Shown: one piece after another, positions 38,142 to 48,700 of the stretch
Layout of the letters: each line of letters opens with the position of its first letter
Position numbering within the stretch: the stretch's first letter is position 1
Source: Pisaster brevispinus
Taxonomy: Eukaryota > Echinodermata > Asteroidea > Forcipulatida > Asteriidae
Assembly (NCBI GenBank): GCA_023634235.1
Contig: JAMKCF010000001.1
Span: forward strand, 15,200,258-15,264,257
Length of the DNA: 64,000 nt
Reading direction: 5' to 3'
Translations under genes and position numbers: made by a program
The notes under the pieces: generated by a model
The model's input: the letters and a program-made list of their open reading frames with translations, nothing else
The model's database searches: none
What the model was told of the DNA's origin: nothing

Positions 38142-38543
38142 ATGGCATCATCATCATCATCGTACGATATGGCTGGTAGTCATAATGTAGTGAGAGAGTA
38201 TAAACCAGAGTGGTTGAATAATGTTAACCCCGATCGCTCCCTGAAGTTGGAGCAGCGTATGATAACGAGGAAGGAAGATCGCACTGCCCCCTTTCCATAT
38301 AGAAAGAGGCGCATTCAGACGAGTGAATCGTCCCTATCTTGTCGTTTCCCTCTAATGGGAAGTAAACATGCAGTAGTCGAGCCGTACAACGGAAAGGTGT
38401 ACGTCAAGATCAGAGAATACATTCAGCGTAAAGATAAGGAGGAGTGGACTGCGACGCACCGCGGGATAAATATGACGGTTGAGGATTGGAAGGCGCTGGT
38501 AGCAGCGATGCCTGCTATTAACCATGCGGTTAACGATGTTGAG
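38142..38543 (+). CDS. Polinton accessory gene, exon 1: PC4/Sub1-like domain
   Basis: Starts at ATG 38142, the first gene inside the left inverted repeat, and encodes 134 residues. Residues about 69-131 match the PC4 (Sub1, p15) fold: a GKVYVKIREY strand, a basic loop, then RGINMTVEDWKAL and a C-terminal helix, as in the GKV-DIREY...GISL-EQW pattern of the family. PC4 proteins bind single-stranded DNA and modulate transcription. The N-terminus is Ser-rich. The exon ends GAG|GTGAGT, and a 158-bp intron (38544-38701) leads in phase 0 to the death-domain exon. The PC4 call is strong. Its role in the element, as ssDNA-binding protein or transcription cofactor, is inferred. Confidence 0.75.
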
Positions 38544-38701
38544 GTGAGTTTATTATTATAACCATTTATTTTTTATTATTATTAATATTTTTTTTTAAAG
38601 GTTATGTAGACAAGGGAAAACATTCAATATAAATGTGCGCGCATTTTTTTTTTTCGTTTTATACAAAACTTTAATTTGTATTATGTGATACTTTTAAATA
38701 G

Positions 38702-39097
38702 ATGATGGAGCGAAAGAAGAGAAAGCTTCAGGACGATGATGTAGCTTTTAGCGATAACTGGCTGACGGAGAAAACACTGCGGGGACTCTCCAAACAGTTG
38801 GCGTCAGGTTGGGAAACACTGGCATCCTACTTAAACATTTCTTCTACTACGGTGGGGAAACTGAAACGTGATCATAAAGGGACCGAGGAACAGATCTTTC
38901 AAATGCTACTTTTATTCAAGGGGCAGAATCGTCAGGATCATAGGGATCAGCTGAAAGTGGCTCTTCATAAAATTGGAAGGAACGACATAGTTCAAGAACT
39001 CAAAAGGGAGACAGAGCAACCGAAGGGAAAAGACACAGAGAATGCACAGGAAAATGAGGATAAGTTATCTCCTTTAATCCAATTCATTTCCTACTGA
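38702..39097 (+). CDS. Polinton accessory gene, exon 2: death domain
   Basis: Begins right after an AG acceptor (TTTTAAATAG) and is in frame with the PC4 exon. Residues about 21-101 of this exon match the death-domain pattern: a Trp in GWETLASYLNIS, an acidic/basic helix, then the ALHKIGRNDIVQEL C-terminal helices. Death domains mediate homotypic binding in apoptosis and innate-immune complexes, so a role in modulating host cell death is plausible but inferred. The sequence reads to a stop at 39095-39097. Near 39,059 the sequence GG|ATAAGT sits where a phase-matching donor for the next exon would be expected, suggesting a lost splice site. It has its own ATG and could also be a separate gene. 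Confidence 0.72.
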   Translation: MMERKKRKLQDDDVAFSDNWLTEKTLRGLSKQLASGWETLASYLNISSTTVGKLKRDHKGTEEQIFQMLLLFKGQNRQDHRDQLKVALHKIGRNDIVQELKRETEQPKGKDTENAQENEDKLSPLIQFISY

Positions 39098-39180
39098 AGA
39101 TGTAATTCCCAAGTACTATTTCAGATTCTGTTTTGTCAAAACTCTTATGTATCATTTGTTATTTTTTTTATTAATTTCAG

Positions 39181-39659
39181 CTGATCCTGAAGATGTTTTA
39201 CATATCGTAGACGAAGGGATAGATGCAAAGGATCGGGACGCTAAACGCAGATGTGAGAAATTGGCCTTTTCATTAATACAATCTCTTATTGTAACTTGTA
39301 TGGGGGGTGTGATTCAAGCATTGGTAAAACGGGAATGCTATGGGTGTAACAATTGGCACGGGTCTCCGATACAGCACGATAAGTGTACCATGATGAATTT
39401 AGAAGAGCAATGTGATGTTTATTTTGAGGAGGCTCTAGAGGAAGTACTAGATAGCAAGATAGAAACGTGTCGTATGAATTGGATGATCATAGCAATCGAC
39501 AACCCTAAAGTACTAACCGTTTACTGTAAAGAAAGTGACAGGTGCAATGTTTTCAACGATTACGTGGACCTGTTCATAAAAAATCAATTCCGCTCTACCA
39601 GAGGTAAACTGTACCATGAGTGTTGTCAGGATAAAACATTTAAATCATGCGTACAGTAA
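39181..39659 (+). CDS. Polinton accessory gene, exon 3: Cys/His-rich protein of unknown function
   Basis: Follows a strong acceptor (TTTATTAATTTCAG). About 158 residues with a Cys/His cluster (ECYGCNNWHGSPIQHDKC) that could bind zinc, and further paired cysteines near the C-terminus. No family recognised. The hydrophobic residues obtained from the upstream ATG at 39147 are polypyrimidine-tract translation and not a signal peptide. It joins exon 2 in phase only if a mutated donor is assumed. 39,660-40,237 is A/T-rich with no gene. Confidence 0.5.
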
Positions 39660-40237
39660 ATTTTTATAATACGATTATCTCCAAGGAAAACTGGTAAAAT
39701 GTACCGAATAAAAGTTTGCTTAATGTTTGCGGTGAAGTTTGTAACAGAATAATAATAATAATAATAACTTCTTTTTTTATTTTAAACAACTATCAAACAA
39801 AAATCCCCTAATAGCAATTCCGGCATCAGAACAAAACCTGATAACAGTATAATTACTATGAAGAAAAAAAAAATAATAATAATAATAAAAAAAATTTTTT
39901 TAAAAATAATATCAAACTAAAATAAAAACACATCAAATTTTTTTAATCGTTTTAAGTATACGTTCGCGTAAGTTATGGTGTTATACTTTTTTTTTTTCTC
40001 CTAAAATAAGACATCATTTGGAACATTTGTTTAAATTTAACTTTTGAATGTGCAAACCAACAGTTATGGTGTTGTTTACCTTCTTCAGTGTGCATGTGTT
40101 TGAAAAAAAAAATGAAATAAAATGACGAAGAAGAAGATGATTGGTTGATGTTACAATTATTATACGTCGTCATGGATGTTATAAATGATTTTGTCGCTAG
40201 GTTATTACTTTATTTGAAACATTGAATCATTGGGAAC

Positions 40238-41309
40238 ATGTCAAACCTTAACGATTATTTAAGAACTCTATACTACGATGTCAATAGGGAGAGCGGTTTA
40301 AGTAGCATTGATAAATTATACCGCGCTGTTAAACAAGAAGGAAAGATTAAAATAACTCGTCAGCAAATCAAAAACTTTCTTCGTGGTGAGGATACTTATA
40401 CGTTGCATAAACCAGTACGTAAGAATTATCCTAGGAATAATGTTCTAGCCATTGGTACGGATGAAATTCATCAGTTAGATCTGGTGGATGTATCTAATAT
40501 ATCAGAGTATAATAACGGTAATAGATTTCTATTAACGTGTATTGATGTATTTTCCAAATTTGCTTGGGTGGTTCCACTTAAGAATAAGACGGGACAAACT
40601 CTAGTCGCAGCTTACAAAAAGGTGTTAAGTAGAGGGAATAGAAAACCTATTATGATTCATTCAGACAAGGGTAGTGAATTTACGAATAAATTATTTCAAC
40701 GTTATCTTAAAGATAAAAATATTAAGTTTTACACAACCAATAGCGAAGTGAAAGCTTCGATCGTGGAAAGGTTCAACAGATCGTTAAAAACTTGGATGTG
40801 GAAATACTTTACACATAAGAATAGTCTTAAATACTTAGACATATTACAATCTCTAGTAAAGGGGTATAATCGATCTTATCATAGATCGATTAGAATGAAA
40901 CCCGTTGAAGTGAATGGGGAAACTGAAAGTGCTGTGTGGAAAACATTGTATGCCCAATCAGAACCTTCCAGCAAATTTAAATTTGACTTGGGTGATAAAG
41001 TAAGAATAAGCAAACAGAGATTAACGTTTGAAAAATCATATCTCCCCGGATGGTCGGAAGAAATATTTACGGTAGTAAAACGGAGTAATAGACAGTATAG
41101 ACCGTGGTATAAACTGATCGATTATAATAACGAACAAATACAGGGTTCATTTTATGAACAAGAACTACAGAAAATTAATAAGTCTGACGACATCTATACA
41201 GTGGAGGTGATTCGAAAACGTAGGGAAAAATGGTAAAACCGAATATCTAGTTAAATGGTTTGGTTATCCATCTTCATTCAACAGTTGGGTGACTGGTTTT
41301 GTACGATAA
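40238..41309 (+). pseudogene. INT: Polinton DDE integrase with frameshifted chromodomain
   Basis: The main frame (40238-41236, 332 residues) carries an N-terminal helical region, then a retroviral-type rve core with D81 (HQLDLVDV), D143 (HSDKGSEF) and E177 (VERFNRSLK), followed by an SH3-like C-terminal region. It catalyses integration of the linear element, consistent with the 6-bp duplication. Polinton integrases usually end in a chromodomain. Here that domain begins in the main frame (YTVEVIRKR), but its remainder (YLVKWFGYP...W) lies in another frame, 41,226-41,309, after one extra base in an A-run. The catalytic part looks intact. The chromodomain would be lost. Confidence 0.9.
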
Positions 41310-41317
41310 AGATCATC

Positions 41318-42073
41318 ATGACGGCACCTACTCAGTTTTACGTGACATTACCAAGTAATTCATCGATGAAAGTTTATCCAAATAATACTTTGAGTAGTTA
41401 CACTACCCGATTAGTTAATCAGATAAATCTAAAGGGTAAATGGGAGGTTGCTATCACGGAGATTCACTACCCTTTCTCATGGTATAATATTACCAGTAAG
41501 AACAATTCGTTTACATACAGTGAGTTTGGTCGTACGCAAACCCATGCAAGGATTACCCCGGGTATTACAAGTCTATACATGAGATTGTGGACGCAATCAA
41601 ACAGGAAATGACGGATACTGGAAGAGATAATGTTAAAGTCATGTTAAATCACTACACAGGGCGTGTACACATAGAACTAAAAGAAAGTCCCTTCATCTAT
41701 TTCGACGATGAATTATACAGAATGTTAGGTCTGAAGTATAAAGCTGTGAATGAAAACAGTGGGACATCTACCCGTTGACATCAATAACGGTTTCTATGGA
41801 CTATATGTATATTGTGATTTGGTAGAAAATCAGTTAATTGGAGACGTTAGTGCACCGTAACTAAGAATCGTCTCCATTCAGAAATCGATGGTTACGCAAG
41901 GGGATACGATTGCTCACATCTTTAATATACCACACTACGTTCCTGTAAAATTTAATAATTGTGAAGTCATTCATATAGATATAAGAACTGACACCGGAGA
42001 AAAGGTACCATTTCAACGTGGTAAGCTCACGGTTGCAATTTATTTTAGAAGAAGTCGTCCTAATCTCTTTTAA
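41318..42073 (+). pseudogene. Polinton penton-like minor capsid protein
   Basis: Starts at ATG 41318 with the family opening FYVTLPSNSS and a KWEVAITEIHYP segment. These are features of the single-jelly-roll minor capsid (penton) protein of Polintons and adintoviruses, which forms capsid vertices. Coding passes through two frame changes (around 41,590 and 41,765) and an in-frame TAA (41858-41860) before the C-terminal piece ends at 42073. It could not make full-length protein. Confidence 0.75.
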
Positions 42074-42078
42074 ACACC

Positions 42079-42467
42079 ATGGTCGATTACGAGAGATATT
42101 ACAGAAATCAGGCGGGGGGTGGTGGTAATTTTTTTAAGGGGGCCCCTATTCAGAGAGGATATGGGCTGGGAAATATTCTCGGAGGGTTATTCAGAGCGGC
42201 CTTACCCGTCTTAAAACAAGGTGCAACAACACTCGGTAAACAGGCCTTAAGAACGGGTGTAAACATCGCTTCAGACGCACTTAATGGTCAACACGTACAG
42301 TCAGCTGCCAAGGAACGTCTGAGACAAGCGGGACGGCTGCTCACCTGTCCCGAAAGAAAAAATCTACACGAAGAAATAAAGGTTTAAAAAGGAGAGCAAG
42401 GAGTACTTCTCGCATAAAGGCTGCAGACAGAGGAAAGAAGAGGACCTTGGACATATTTGACTATTAA
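42079..42467 (+). pseudogene. Polinton pX/pVI-like basic virion protein, frameshifted
   Basis: Starts five bases after the penton stop. Gly-rich N-terminus (GGGGNFFKG, GYGLGNILGGLFRAALP) followed by a helix and a basic tail, the layout of adenovirus pX/pVI-like core proteins in adintovirus-type elements, which bind DNA or disrupt membranes. The open frame ends at 42387. The strongly basic C-terminus is in a different frame and ends at 42467, seven bases before the next ATG. Function is inferred from layout. Confidence 0.6.
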
Positions 42468-42473
42468 TTTATA

Positions 42474-42816
42474 ATGGCATTCATAAATAAGCACTCGCTG
42501 GGGAGGCCATTACAACCCAAGTTTTCGGGGAAGAATGACGCTTTTATACTCGCTTATCAATCTTTATTTTCCAGTACTAACACACAGTATGAGTATAACT
42601 CGCGAGGATTACGAATCCGGATACACCCTCTACGCCTTTGACATGTCACCCGACCTCTCAAGCGGAACCAATTTCAATTTGGTTAAGAAAAGTAATTTAC
42701 GCTTTGAAGTTAAATTTGGGTCGAGTTTACCAACAACGATAACAGCTATAGTGTATAGCGAATTTGAATCCATTCTGGAAGTGGACAGTAGCAGGAATAT
42801 CCTGATTGATTACTAA
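42474..42816 (+). pseudogene. Polinton major capsid (hexon) gene, gutted remnant
   Basis: ATG 42474 followed by GRPLQPKF, then in a second frame GYTLYAFDMSPDL and FNLVKK, which resemble the C-terminal part of the Polinton double-jelly-roll major capsid family (annotated elsewhere as F54H12.2-like). Only about 114 codons remain, against several hundred normally, so almost all of both jelly rolls is deleted; there is also one frameshift near 42,590. This copy could not build a capsid. Confidence 0.75.
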
Positions 42817-42824
42817 AATTAATC

Positions 42825-43354
42825 ATGAACAGCAAACAGCTTCATATACAAGGGCTCGATTAGGAGGTGTATTTCCGGCTGATCAATTACCAGTTATTCA
42901 TTCCTATCCGTATGTATTGATTTGCAACACTGATACAAAAGACTTACCCGGTGCCCACTGGCTGGCAATTTACTTTGACAGTAACAAAAGAGCGGAGTTC
43001 TTTGACTCCTATGGGTTACCTCCGACCTTTTACGGCCACTTCTTTGAGCAGTTTTTAAGGAAGAACAGTGTTGGTTTTACACATAATTCAAAATATTTAC
43101 AGTCATTGATGAGTTCAGTCTGTGGCCAATTCTGTATTTTCTATTTAATACATAGATCCCGGGGTGTGTCGTTAGAAAAAATTATATCTGTTTTCACCAA
43201 AGATCCTTTCATAAATGATGAGCTAGTGCATGATTTTATAAAAGAAAGGTACGATGTTGATGTACCGGTTTCAGATTTTGAATTAATGTGTAACCAGATT
43301 TGTATAAAAAGACAACACTTAAGTATTGTATGTAATTTTTTTTTTAAATGGTAG
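42825..43354 (+). pseudogene. PRO: Polinton adenain-like cysteine protease
   Basis: Ulp1/C5-type protease that matures capsid proteins in adenovirus-like elements. Catalytic motifs visible: His in GAHWLAIYFD, Asp in FFDSYG, and Cys in SSVCGQFC, with an upstream Gln in the LQS segment. The conserved RLGGVFPADQLP start region is in the main frame, but the likely ATG (42825, nine bases after the capsid stop) is in a different frame, implying a one-base frameshift within the first 15 codons. The catalytic core itself is open to 43354. 43,355-43,740 is a convergent AT-rich intergenic region with a short CA repeat near 43,685. Confidence 0.85.
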
Positions 43355-43740
43355 TGATTGTAAGTTATTTAAACAAGAAAAAAGGTAGTAATTGTAAAAT
43401 ATTTAAACAATAAAAAAAGTAGTAATTGTAATAGATTAAATAAAATATAAAAAAAACCCGACGATATAGAAGTTAATTTTAAAAAGTAGTGAATGTTTAG
43501 TGCCAAATACCGAAAGAAAACGAAAATTGAGAAAAGGTTTCATTTACAAATATATATTGTACTGATTTATTAAAATATCAACTTTACTATAGTTTTTATC
43601 TCGTGGTTCCTTTGTTTGTAAACGTACACTGTATTTTTATATTATTATTTAAGTTAAAACATTTTCAAAATACACTAAATACTACATACACACACACACA
43701 CACACAAATCACACTACACTTTATATATTAAGAAAATTTA

Positions 43741-44451
43741 TTAAAAAGTTTCCCACTGAATACGTTTTTTGGATTTCCTAGGAGTGGTTGTTACGCTCTT
43801 TCGTTTTACCGAGGATGTTGCTTTGTTCTCAGATAATTGAGGAGTAAGTAACGTCCGTTTTTCTAGAACACCACTTTGTTTAATTTGTCTGACAACATCT
43901 CTTCGAGATTCATTTCCAATCATACTTTCTGGTGCTTTTGATTTAGCCAAACCCCTCATGAACTACTGCCACCCGTGTGAATTAAACCCCTTTTTACCCC
44001 TCAAAGTGTCGTTAAGTAAATCCACGATATTAGACCCTTTCACTATGTTACCATCATAAACAAGTTCGTCATTTTTATTCCAAGACATAATATCGCTATC
44101 TTTTAGTTTATCTAACAGCAATCTAGCTCGTCTATGAAATGTTTTTGGTACACTTTTGAGAATTTGTGTTGTCAAGTCGACATCGTCCGTAGGAAGCGCT
44201 TTTTCATGCTGTAGCGTATCGACATCTTCAGCTTCAGGTACACCACTTGCCCCAGACACTGTCAGTTCTGGTGTGGACATCTTAACGGAAACGGGTTCAG
44301 TTTTCCGAGCATGATCATATTGTAAATACTTCTGTAATGATTGTCTATATAAGTTGATCTTGACATCATCTTGTAAATCGGTCCTTTCAATAATGTTTTT
44401 CATGTCGTTCTCCAGTCCTTGAAGTTTACTCTGAATGGGGTTCCGGGCCAA
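43741..44451 (-). pseudogene. Conserved Polinton protein of unknown function, in-frame stop
   Basis: One minus-strand frame of about 236 codons interrupted by TAG at 43963-43965 within the conserved FNSHGWQ...GLAKSKAPESMIGN region. A similar C-terminal signature is, to my knowledge, common in Polinton-type elements. The N-terminal half is helical and acidic, and the C-terminus basic (SVKRKSVTTTPRKSKKR). No enzymatic motif. Confidence 0.6.
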
Positions 44452-44523
44452 AAGTACATTCTGAATGGCTTAAGTGATGTGATCTGTGGGAGCATTAATC
44501 ATAGTTTTCTTGGCGTAGCGCAT

Positions 44524-44850
44524 TTACGTTAATAAAAGTCCACCCAATGTACTCAAAACCGGAGCAAGAAGGGCTCCTATAAATCCACCTTTTTGAACAA
44601 TTAAGTCCTTACGTCTGGTATGGGATGTCTTTCTATTGGCCAGGGTTCTTAGATGCGTCTTGTGTCTCGACAGTTTTTTCTTCTGACTGAGCGACAGAGG
44701 TACTCTCCCTTTTAAAATATTCAGAGCGCATTCACAGATGCACGTGACAAGTTCCTTATCGGCGTGACGGAGAATTTCTTTCCTTTTCTTTATAGACGAT
44801 TTACTCAACGCGTGCAATGCGTGAACGTTATCCTTCAGCCTGCGTGTCAT
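44524..44850 (-). CDS. Conserved small Polinton protein with hydrophobic C-terminus
   Basis: 108 residues, intact. A basic helical body (RKEILRHADKELVTCICECA, LSRHKTHLRTLA) ends in the Gly/Leu-rich hydrophobic segment GGFIGALLAPVLSTLGGLLL, which could be a membrane anchor or membrane-active peptide. Found between the ATPase and the preceding ORF as in other Polinton-type elements. Function unknown. Confidence 0.65.
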   Translation of the reverse strand: MTRRLKDNVHALHALSKSSIKKRKEILRHADKELVTCICECALNILKGRVPLSLSQKKKLSRHKTHLRTLANRKTSHTRRKDLIVQKGGFIGALLAPVLSTLGGLLLT

Positions 44851-44884
44851 GGTGTCAAATGAAGGTAGTCACTGATAAACAGTC

Positions 44885-45523
44885 TTATTTAGGAGTATAT
44901 GCGTAACTTACTTCCCCTGGAAATATGTTGGTTCGTAATCGAAGCTCCTCTGGACAATTGGGTTTCAAATCAATAAAGAGATATGTATAAGGTTTTCTCG
45001 TTGCATCAGTATAGGCCTCTACCATGAATTGAGTTTGTCCGGGATACATCTGCTTAGCCAGATGCATAATTTGCGAACGGTCTCTAGGATTCTTAAAGAG
45101 TACAATGTAGTGACAGTTTAAGCTAATAGTTCTACTTTCCTTTGACTGATGAAATAAGTTCTGTACGATGTATATTACCGATAAATTTCGATGGTGGGAT
45201 CCTCTGGTAAATAATTTACTCACTTCGGGATCACTCCCACATTCAGTCATTAGATTGTCCAAGATGACTAGATTTCTGACTCCCGGGTTGATGATGGTTG
45301 TCCAATCCGACGGGAGACCCTCGTGAAACTCCACAAGAGGTAAATCCCGAGAAAATTCATCGTAAGCCGGCTGATATTGACCATAACACCACAAAATTCT
45401 CTCAGGTGCATCAACAAATACTTCTTTTCTATTTTTTATCAATTTAATAACCCACCAGGTTTTTCCGGAATTACTAGGTGCGGCTATACAAAAGGTGGCC
45501 GGATGGTGTAACTTAGTAGTCAT
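44885..45523 (-). CDS. ATP: Polinton packaging ATPase (A32/FtsK-HerA type)
   Basis: 212 residues, no internal break. Walker A APSNSGKT (residues 15-22), Walker B NLVILDN (Asp about 89), then the sensor-like VIYIVQN segment and a C-terminal domain. This family pumps genomic DNA into capsids in adenovirus-like and NCLDV-type systems. It is one of the few intact core genes here, alongside a destroyed capsid gene. Confidence 0.9.
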   Translation of the reverse strand: MTTKLHHPATFCIAAPSNSGKTWWVIKLIKNRKEVFVDAPERILWCYGQYQPAYDEFSRDLPLVEFHEGLPSDWTTIINPGVRNLVILDNLMTECGSDPEVSKLFTRGSHHRNLSVIYIVQNLFHQSKESRTISLNCHYIVLFKNPRDRSQIMHLAKQMYPGQTQFMVEAYTDATRKPYTYLFIDLKPNCPEELRLRTNIFPGEVSYAYTPK

Positions 45524-45542
45524 TGATTTGAATGAATCTACG

Positions 45543-45746
45543 TTATAAACTCAAATATTCATAAAACAATAAAAACATTACTGAGTGTGTTGCATTGGTT
45601 AGGTATACAAAACTTCCCACACTTTGAACTGCACCTAAAACTGTCGTTAATTCTATTCCAAATAACGCAGAAATAATTGAGGCTATCACTAAAATAATTA
45701 GAATAATAATTATTTGACGCGGAACATTTGGTCGTGCGTTCTCCAT
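45543..45746 (-). CDS. Small membrane protein, Polinton
   Basis: 67 residues with a basic N-terminus and a strong transmembrane segment (IIIILIILVIASIISALFG), and a second hydrophobic stretch at the C-terminus. It starts 45 bases after the polymerase stop on the same strand. Role unknown; the position suggests a virion or membrane protein. Confidence 0.5.
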   Translation of the reverse strand: MENARPNVPRQIIIILIILVIASIISALFGIELTTVLGAVQSVGSFVYLTNATHSVMFLLFYEYLSL

Positions 45747-45791
45747 GGTACCCTTTGGTCGAATGATACGAGTAAAGATATAACCTCCCTT

Positions 45792-48700
45792 TTAAGTTCT
45801 TTCATAACCGTAAGGTACCGTGTTAAAATTATCCAAGATCACCCTTTTATCATAAACCATACGATGGTCTTTTTTCATTTCTTTTGTATGAACAGTTTTC
45901 GTCTTTTTATCTCGAACTATCTTATGTGGGTCTGTGACTGTAATGACTGAGTCATGTCGGTTATTCTTAACCAAATCAACGACAGAATTGAAATTGATCT
46001 GTTGGGCATTTCTGAAATTGAGCGTAAACCCTCTTACTTTACAACATGTTTTTCCAGTATCTAATTGGTAAGCGTAATTTTTAGGTCCGCCAGATACAAA
46101 ATATTTAATATAATCACCATCTTTTGGATTGATTTCGTTCAATTCACCCAGATAATCACCGATGGGAGGTTTGTATTCACCCGGTCTATCTACGAATATC
46201 ACACTGTCCGTATCATAATATAACACTCTGTCTTGAAGCTTTTCTAACACTTCGTATAACTTTAACCTCGCATGCGCCGTGGTAAACGCAGCTATTACAA
46301 CATTGGTACGAGGATTGGGTTCAACAAATTCTTCCTCCTTCTCAAATTTTACCTCCGCGACATGTTCATTGATAAAATTCACATTATTCACAACAGTACT
46401 GTCATCTAAAAGTAGTTTGTACAAATCATCAGGTTCGGTTACAATTGAGGTCTTAGGCATGTTCATGCGTTGTCCAAATTTCCCCCAAAAACTGTTTAAC
46501 ATGAGTTTTGACAATGCCCTAAATCCAGGATTTTTCTTTATATGATGCTCATCCAATAAAATCCCCTCCCGTTTGTAATACTCTCTGATATACTTTTGAA
46601 CATCCTCCTCAGTTTTACACCAACTCGGTTTTCCCGAGCTCTCCTGTTTGAGTTTGAGAAATGAATCGATGTAACCACTGAATAACCCCCCCGATTTGGT
46701 AATCGGATTATACAGTTCTCTTTGCTCAAAATGCCACACGGAGTGTATGGAGATGAAGCGGTACCCTAACTCAATAGCTTTATCGACCTCTATTGTTACC
46801 CAAGTACCGTGTAAAGCCCTCTGTTCATCGTTATGTCTACACGGTGACTGTTGTTTACTTTCTATATATTCTATGAATATTCAGATACATTTTTGAAATT
46901 ATCAGTTATAATTTTGGGATGGCCGACTGGATAAGAACAATACTTGTTTACGAACGGGTAGAGACTGGTGTTATCATAGAAAAGGACCCTTTCATGATCA
47001 ACTACTTCATAAAAAAGGCGCGCAGCGTTTGTCCTTCCCCCATAAAATGCATCTCTTGGATTTAATCTCATTTTCTCAAAATCTGGTACTCCTCGATCCA
47101 GAGCGTCTCTTACGTCTTTGGGTACGTTTTTCCAGACTGTATCAAATTCACATTCCCACATTTCTACATAATCAAAATCCGTGTGGGTTTGAAGAAACAA
47201 CGCTTTTTGCAAGGTTCTTGCGTACAGTTCGGACATGGGTGTCAAATTTACATGATTTATGGTATCTCGATTTGTGTAACAGTGGGCAACTGTGAAAAAA
47301 ACACCCATGAAACTCAAACAGCGTTCGACCCTCTCTGCTAAAGCCATCCAACTTGTACTTTCCAATTTTCTTCTCCACCATTGTACGCATGCTGAATGTG
47401 AATTCCCTTCGTCCTACTTACGTATCTTAACCAGCGTATGGCCTTTTGGGATTGTTTATCAGAACAATTATAACCATTCGGCGGAAGTACCGCAATGGTT
47501 TTGGGGGTCAGGAAATTTCGTCTGAAAACTAGGTTACATGCAGAAGCTATCGTTATACATTTCTTAAAAGGATCAACTACCTTATCCATAGGTTCAGTGG
47601 ATGTTACCTTCTGAAATAACAGTTTGAACTGAATACAGCATTGCCTCAATACATCAACATCACTCACGCAATATGCCAATAATTCATCCTGAAGATTAAA
47701 TGTCAGATCGTTCATCTTTTCTATTTCGTACCATGCATAAAACTCTGTCCTTTCTTGACTCATACTATCAGGACCATAGTATTTAGCTTCAGGAAGAGCC
47801 CCTTGATACGCTTGATTTGCTTTTGTGTTGAAAAAGTGTGGGAAATACCCCTTTTTAAGTTCAGTCAAACCGAACGTACCGGGTAATTTTGCTAGAGCCA
47901 TTGGAAGGAAATTGAGAGAGTCTATTATTTTCCTTTCTAATTGAGGTAATGTAATACTCATGATCTTAGCACCCGTATAAATCACTTCAGGAATAACAGC
48001 ATGATTATACAAATACTCCAGAATGAAGTAACCATCGTACGCTTTCATGTTATGGGCTATACTGACAATATTTTTAGTGTACGGAGATTGAAACAGCCAC
48101 TCGCAAAACTCAGTGGCGCACTGCTCACCCCTGAATACCATCTGACCCGTACAGTAGTCGCATATGTATTCAATTTCTGTCACTACAACGTTCACAGACC
48201 ATTTGAGCAACGCATAAGTTAGGTTTGTGAATACCTCCATCTTGTGTACATTCAAAATCAAAAAAGATATACTTTATTATCTCTTCCTCTTCAGTTTTAC
48301 TTATCTGAGGAATTTGCTCAAGCGCCTGAATGTGTATTGGATCTTCTTCCACCGATTCTTTTTCAAAATCCTTCTGTACAACTTTTATGAAACATTCATG
48401 GTCAAAGGATACCATCTGTTTACATATACTACAATACGATTTGTTACAATCGTGTTTCCCGTATTTGAACGTCATACCTGCGCTTATGAATTTATAGCAA
48501 TACCCACATCTAAAATACAGCTGACATATGGTTTTACCCCTTATCATTCTGGATTTATGATTCTTGAAACATTTCTGATTTTTGAAATCTCTGTTACAAT
48601 CATTACAGTGAAACTCAGAACTCGTTGTCCCTTCTTCGCAACCCTTGGAATTACAAACTTTACATTGTATATTACAAATGTGATCTACTTTGGCTATGTC

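Noticed and set aside
39147..39180. Signal peptide (MYHLLFFLLISA) on the Cys/His-rich protein
   Set aside because: It is translation of an intron polypyrimidine tract ending in a strong AG acceptor.
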